64,000 nt of DNA from contig CM039122.1 of NCBI GenBank assembly GCA_022036555.1, forward strand, positions 54,448,693-54,512,692. Reading direction: 5' to 3'. Shown one piece after another: positions 60,101-64,000 of the stretch. The notes below the pieces were generated by a model, which was not told where the DNA came from, did no database searches, and saw only the letters and a program-made list of their open reading frames with translations. Positions within the stretch are counted from its first letter, which is position 1; each line of letters starts with the position of its first letter. The stretch is from Microstegium vimineum. Its lineage: Eukaryota > Streptophyta > Magnoliopsida > Poales > Poaceae. The position numbers were made by a program, and so were the translations under genes.

Positions 60101-63100
60101 GGAACGACATTAGTGGATAACCACCACAGCAAAAATATCTATGGGGGCTCCCACGGTCCCACCACCTGAAGCTGCTCCAAATCTCATACATGACACACAT
60201 CTAAATAAACAACGAACAATCTATTTGAAAGTTCGCAAACTCCCATGTAATTTGAATTTGAAATCTCAATAATGAAAACAAGAAGACTGAAATGCCAATG
60301 CCAAGATGAAGTGCTCACTTGTTTTTGCAGGTCATCTATTTCCTTCTGTGCCACAACATAATCACGCTCCTGTCTTTTCAGCTCAGACTGAAAGGTACGT
60401 GGATGTAAAAAACTGCATTCAATGAAACATATCAAGGCATAATACCTGCATACGGCGTACCTTTAGATTCCTAATATTGTTTTCAAAATTATCGTGCTCC
60501 AGCAATGCTTGCTGCAATTTCTGGTCCATTAGAGCATAAGCTTCGACCATCCTCTCATGCTCAGCTATGATCAGAAGAAAAAACAGGGAGGAATGGTTGA
60601 GAGGAATCATAAAGTAAGCAGTATCGCACTGCTTTTATCTGCCAAGCAATGCAATTTCTCGTGCGGTGCTTCAAGAGGCTAAGAACAATGAGCGAAAACT
60701 CACCCCGTTCGTCTAGGATAAGCTCAGCCTTCTCTTCTATTTCATGCAAAACCTGGTGTACAAAAGATACTCGACAATGATTCAGATAAAGAAGCACATA
60801 CTTGTGCACAAAGGATCTCTTTAAAGCAAAAGACATAACTGTTTCTGTGTCTTGTAGAAAAACTAGCATACTTCTTTCTAATTCACATCAGACCCATGGG
60901 GTGCCCCAAATTACTTCATCATTCTAGATATTGCAATGACAACTGAAAATAGAGCGCCTAATGTCCACATCGTAATTTCCATTTTGCAATCTCTTATTTT
61001 CTATAATATCCCAATGACACATGGGGAACACCTATGTCAATAAGAAAGGCAAATAGAATTCCAATGGCACAAAGAAAATTTAACCCATGTCGATCATTTG
61101 GGTAAAACAAAGATGAGCAGTTGATAAGATCCCAATTCAGAAATAGTAACAAGCACAATAACTTACCCTTTCCAAAACTGCTTCTGCATGTCTCCTTCCC
61201 CGCCTCTCATGGAGGAAAGCATCAGTAGCTTCTTGGTATTTCTCATACATCTTAGCAAGCTGATATTGCAAAGAATGTTATCAAGCAACATAAAGAAGGT
61301 GAAAATAATAAAATTAAAAGTACAAAAGGGTAGGACATACACTCCAACCATCACGAAGAAGAGAAGCAGCTAAAGCAGTTCCAGAAACACCACTAGGTAC
61401 CTTTGGAATAACCATTAGGTCATTCTGATTAAATGCATCAGAAATAGGCCTGCAAAATAGAAGCGAGGTTTAATGAAAGACAAACTTTAAATATGAAGAA
61501 CCATTTTGATTCACTTATCTCTCAAGATTTTAAATAGAAGCGAGGTTTAATGAAACACCACTAGTCATTTTGCCCTTTTCCTATTATCTTTACTACTTCC
61601 TCAACAAATGACACTACAGAAAATGTGGACAGTTTCCGCGATACCGGATAATAATCATAAATCAGGGAAAGAAATCTGGATGCGTTCATTATTTAACAAT
61701 TATATGTCAACGACTGTTACAGCATCTAAAATTTCTTATTAAAAAAGATGTTTCCTTAAATATTACTCTAGAATGATCAAAAGTGATGCTTTCTTCTACA
61801 TCCCACATCCACCTGTATGAAAAATCGTCACTAAAAGTTGTCCTAGAGAAGTACGAAGTGCAACAAAAGAAAAGGTTCAGAGGTTGCTAAATTCACGACA
61901 ACATTCTCATTCCATGTCCCTAGAAAATAACTCGTGACAAGATTTTAATCTTATCCCCGCGTGATTGTTAGTCAGGATTTCTGTTTCATATGCCCTATTG
62001 TACCCTCGTTTAAGTTTGCATAGCCCCACCAACAAAAGAGGCTGTGGTAGAACTACACATCATCTCAGTTAGGCCTACCAGCCTCATCACCACTGAATGA
62101 AACATCCTCACATCCTCAGGGAGCACAACTGCTTGGAGCCTTGGACAAAACTCTGCCATGGGTCTGCTGCAGACCAAGCAGAGCCAAGGGCATGGGGCAG
62201 GCCATTAGTCCACAGCCACCAAAAGTGGGTCAATATGCTAAGGGTGATACAATTTTTAATCATTTCAAAAGACTAGTTGACAGCTGGTATTTTGATAAGC
62301 ATTTCACAACTTTTGTTTTCCTGGCATTTCAACTTGTTTGATGTAACACATTTGCAACAAAAAAAAGTCAAGTGCTAGAGATCATACGGTTCTCGTATTG
62401 TTGTGTCTACTAGATCAGAAGAGTCTGCTGCAATGCTGGTCAGTGGAATGAGGCTCAATTCACTGGACTTCCTTGTATTCTCCAGATCAAGTTCACACTT
62501 TTCGAGCTTCTGCTTCAAGTTGAGAGCTTCCTGCGGTAATAAGATCACATAGCACAATGAAAGAACATCAGAGTTGTTGCTCAGATTATAAAAAGATCTA
62601 ATAAACTTGCAACCGACTAAAATTTTGCAGAGAACATGAACATATAATAAATAGATATACCTTTTCAATTTCGCTCCTGGACAAGGACTCCTTCTCAAGC
62701 TTTTCCTTGTATTCATCTTCAACTTGGGCCAGATGTGTCTAGTTTGTAAGAGAAATTGATAATGAGTTATTTACTTTTTATAACTGGACTGTGGGACAAA
62801 AACATGTAACCATACAAGCAAAGGCATTACCTCTAATGCTTTAATAACACCTTCGAGCTCCCCAGCCTTTTTCGACCATTCCTCGGAACTTTCTTTGTGA
62901 AGTTCAGCAAGTTTCATGACCTAAGAAGCGTGAACTATAGTAAATCATCTAGCTAGAGATAACAAAAGGTCAAAGTACTCCACGTGTTCCCACAAGCATT
63001 GCATTGCATCAGCTAACAGGATCATCAGATATTAACAATTAAGATAGCATGGTCAATAGACATGAGGAGATAACAGGGGGAGTGGAGAATCTCTAGACAC

Positions 63101-64000
63101 TAGACAGTAGTCAAATACTGACATACAGAGTACCAAGGGTGCACACATACCAGCAGCAAATAGAAAGAGAGTTAAGAGAGATAAAACCATACAGTTGAAA
63201 GCTCCGCACCCAGACGTTGTTCATTAGCAGTTGCATTGTCCTTTGTTGAGCACAACTCCTTCAATCGCCAAAATATAAAAAGAAAAGATTAGATGGAAAC
63301 AGTAATACTGCAATCATCTGCATGAGAAATTACCTTTTACATGTATCGTCTGCATGATAAATTACCTTTTCCATGTAGGATACCCTTTGCTCCAGTTCAG
63401 AGATACGTTCTTTGCTTCGCCTTAAAGAGCTAGAAGATTCAGAAATATCTCTTTCAAGCTGAAAGATTAAGTTCAAGTCAGTGTATGTGTTCTAATCATA
63501 TCTATCCATCATGAGTTAGATCACAAAGACTAGCCATCATGACTTAGATCACAACGACTCACCTCAGCAATCCTTGTTGACATCCGAGCCTCCTCATCCA
63601 TATTTGTTTTCCTTAGTTCAGCTAAGTTCTTCACTTTTGCTTTCAGTTCTTCATCAAGCCAGAGATTGTGCTTTTCAAGCAGCTCTTTTTCCTGATAAAG
63701 AAAAGCAAACCACATAAGAACCAACCGGTGCACCATGCAAACATATAGGTAAGGCTCAGTATTAGGCATATTAATACATCAAAGAGTAAAGGAGTGACAC
63801 TACTAAAATAATAACTTTGCATCTTGGTATTAATTCATCCACTTCATGTTCATACCTGGGTAATGCGATTGCAAATCGCTTGACAATGGGTAAATTTGGC
63901 TTCGACCTCTTGTATCCTAGCCTCTTTACCGGCAGAAGTCTCTGCCAGGTTTACCTGAAAAAGATGATAACCATATTTTTAGTAAACTAAAACAAAAAAT
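45179..64000 (-). CDS. NUA: Nuclear pore anchor NUA (TPR/Mlp homolog), 5' end off-window
   Basis: Forty-seven minus-strand exons, 5,586 nt and 1,861 aa, in frame throughout; first in window is mid-gene. Exons (high-low): 63954-63856, 63691-63563, 63458-63366, 63258-63193, 62920-62831, 62738-62661, 62530-62388, 61449-61341, 61259-61167, 60752-60704, 60564-60461, 60387-60319, 59945-59811, 59707-59603, 59485-59372, 59244-59166, 58999-58956, 58864-58791, 58401-58299, 58160-58026, 57950-57852, 56170-56129, 56039-55986, 55746-55567, 55483-55442, 54833-54789, 54513-54430, 54120-54046, 53961-53777, 53675-53573, 52836-52720, 51526-51434, 50987-50832, 50750-50697, 50365-50252, 50115-50038, 49955-49806, 49560-49489, 49031-48885, 48807-48754, 48666-48579, 48473-48409, 48340-48233, 47007-46945, 46830-46653, 46489(or 46495)-45306, 45223-45179. 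The first ~1,400 residues are almost continuous coiled coil; the TPR/MLP core includes RDWAELKKELQEQRDHVRVL. The last ~470 are acidic, Ser/Pro-rich, with a basic patch (SSRKRLISS, PSKKPK) and end GRGSRGRGGK. The Arabidopsis protein anchors at the nuclear basket and affects SUMO homeostasis and mRNA export; length and tail fit. Confidence 0.92.
47008..48232. other. Large NUA intron with repeat-like insert
   Basis: 1,225-bp intron. From about 47260 the phrase ggctctgtttgccacagctt and later agctgcctggagaagtcact resemble one end of a grass MITE; the other end was not identified. A C/G-rich patch at 47420-47720 has no coding support. Confidence 0.4.
51955..52279. mobile_element. MITE, ~325 bp, in NUA intron
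   Basis: Imperfect terminal inverted repeats: GGTCTGATTGGTTGCCTGTA near 51955 and GCAAGCAACCAATCAGACTC near 52279. Flanked by ATTA on both sides (51951-51954, 52280-52283), consistent with a TTA-type (PIF/Harbinger) target. It lies in the 1.2-kb intron between the exons at 52720-52836 and 51434-51526. Confidence 0.7.
55095..55265. repeat. Repeat-like stretch with gtttaaacgg words, NUA intron
   Basis: Contains several copies of tttaaacgg/ccgtttag in both orientations (for example 55139-55260). This looks like the end of a decayed DNA transposon. No clear inverted ends or target duplication were found. Confidence 0.35.
56171..57851. other. 1.7-kb NUA intron with nested insertions
   Basis: The largest NUA intron. 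It carries a GC-richer block (about 56500-56798 and 57248-57480) unlike neighbouring introns, which is split by the hAT-like MITE at 56799-57239. The block has an open frame (56522 onward) without recognisable domain and is probably a piece of another transposon or captured gene. Confidence 0.45.
56799..57239. mobile_element. hAT-like MITE, 441 bp, nested in NUA intron
   Basis: Terminal inverted repeats match over 26 bp with one mismatch; outer parts are TAAGGATGGCAACGGGTCGG on the left and CCCGCTGCCATCCTTA on the right. Flanked by the 8-bp duplication CGGCCAGG at 56791-56798 and 57240-57247, the length expected of hAT elements. The interior has cccgaaaccc-type runs on both sides of a (tatatacacatattcaca)-like microsatellite at 56955-57092. 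The overlapping ORFs across it, in several frames, are artefacts of low complexity. Confidence 0.88.

Overview
This is a window of nuclear chromosome from a grass, most likely a panicoid such as sorghum, sugarcane, Setaria or Panicum. The signs are intron-rich genes with GT-AG introns, GC-rich intronless or first exons, plant-specific gene families, and dense grass-type MITEs, LTR elements and LINEs. The species call is inference, not something the sequence states. There is no prokaryotic, organellar or viral system here. A run of 100 N at 21523-21622 marks a scaffold join.

Layout. 1-3.5 kb is intergenic and holds an exact 162-bp tandem array. 3.5-4.9 kb is an intronless seven-bladed WD40 gene of the JINGUBANG-like type (+). 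5-9 kb is gene-poor. 9.1-14.7 kb and 21.6-25.2 kb are two copies of one segment. Each carries the same three-exon minus-strand gene for a Pro/Ser-rich protein of unknown family, with a dead LINE lying antisense in intron 1. Copy A (left) has a 1-nt frameshift in exon 2. Copy B (right) reads through to a Cys/His-containing tail (383 aa). Between the copies is a Ty3/gypsy-like LTR retrotransposon remnant. It has a long 5' LTR, a tRNA-Met primer binding site, an extra coiled-coil ORF, and a gag start that runs directly into a captured piece of a vacuolar iron transporter-like gene. 25.6-26.4 kb is a broken copy of cofactor-independent phosphoglycerate mutase. 28.0-28.9 kb holds a copia-type solo LTR with a 5-bp target duplication, followed by a 222-bp tandem duplication.

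The right half is a normal gene block. ARG1-type DnaJ protein (+, 11 exons, 30.4-33.8 kb) has one apparent extra A in exon 8. A class III peroxidase of the PER41/65 type (+, intronless) lies at 35.7-36.8 kb. An EDEM-type GH47 mannosidase (+, 15 exons, 38.4-43.4 kb) has a possible 18-nt micro-exon. The nuclear pore anchor NUA/TPR (-, 45.2 kb to beyond the right edge) shows 47 exons covering 1861 codons. Several MITEs sit in introns and intergenic DNA. The best are a 385-bp Tourist-like element in the EDEM gene and a 441-bp hAT-like element in NUA.

The genes are not an operon or pathway unit; they are independent nuclear genes. The most unusual parts are the duplicated segment with its unknown gene family, the retroelement with a captured transporter fragment, and the candidate micro-exon. 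All exon models are hand-derived from splice sites, reading-frame continuity and recall of family sequences. No alignment was run.
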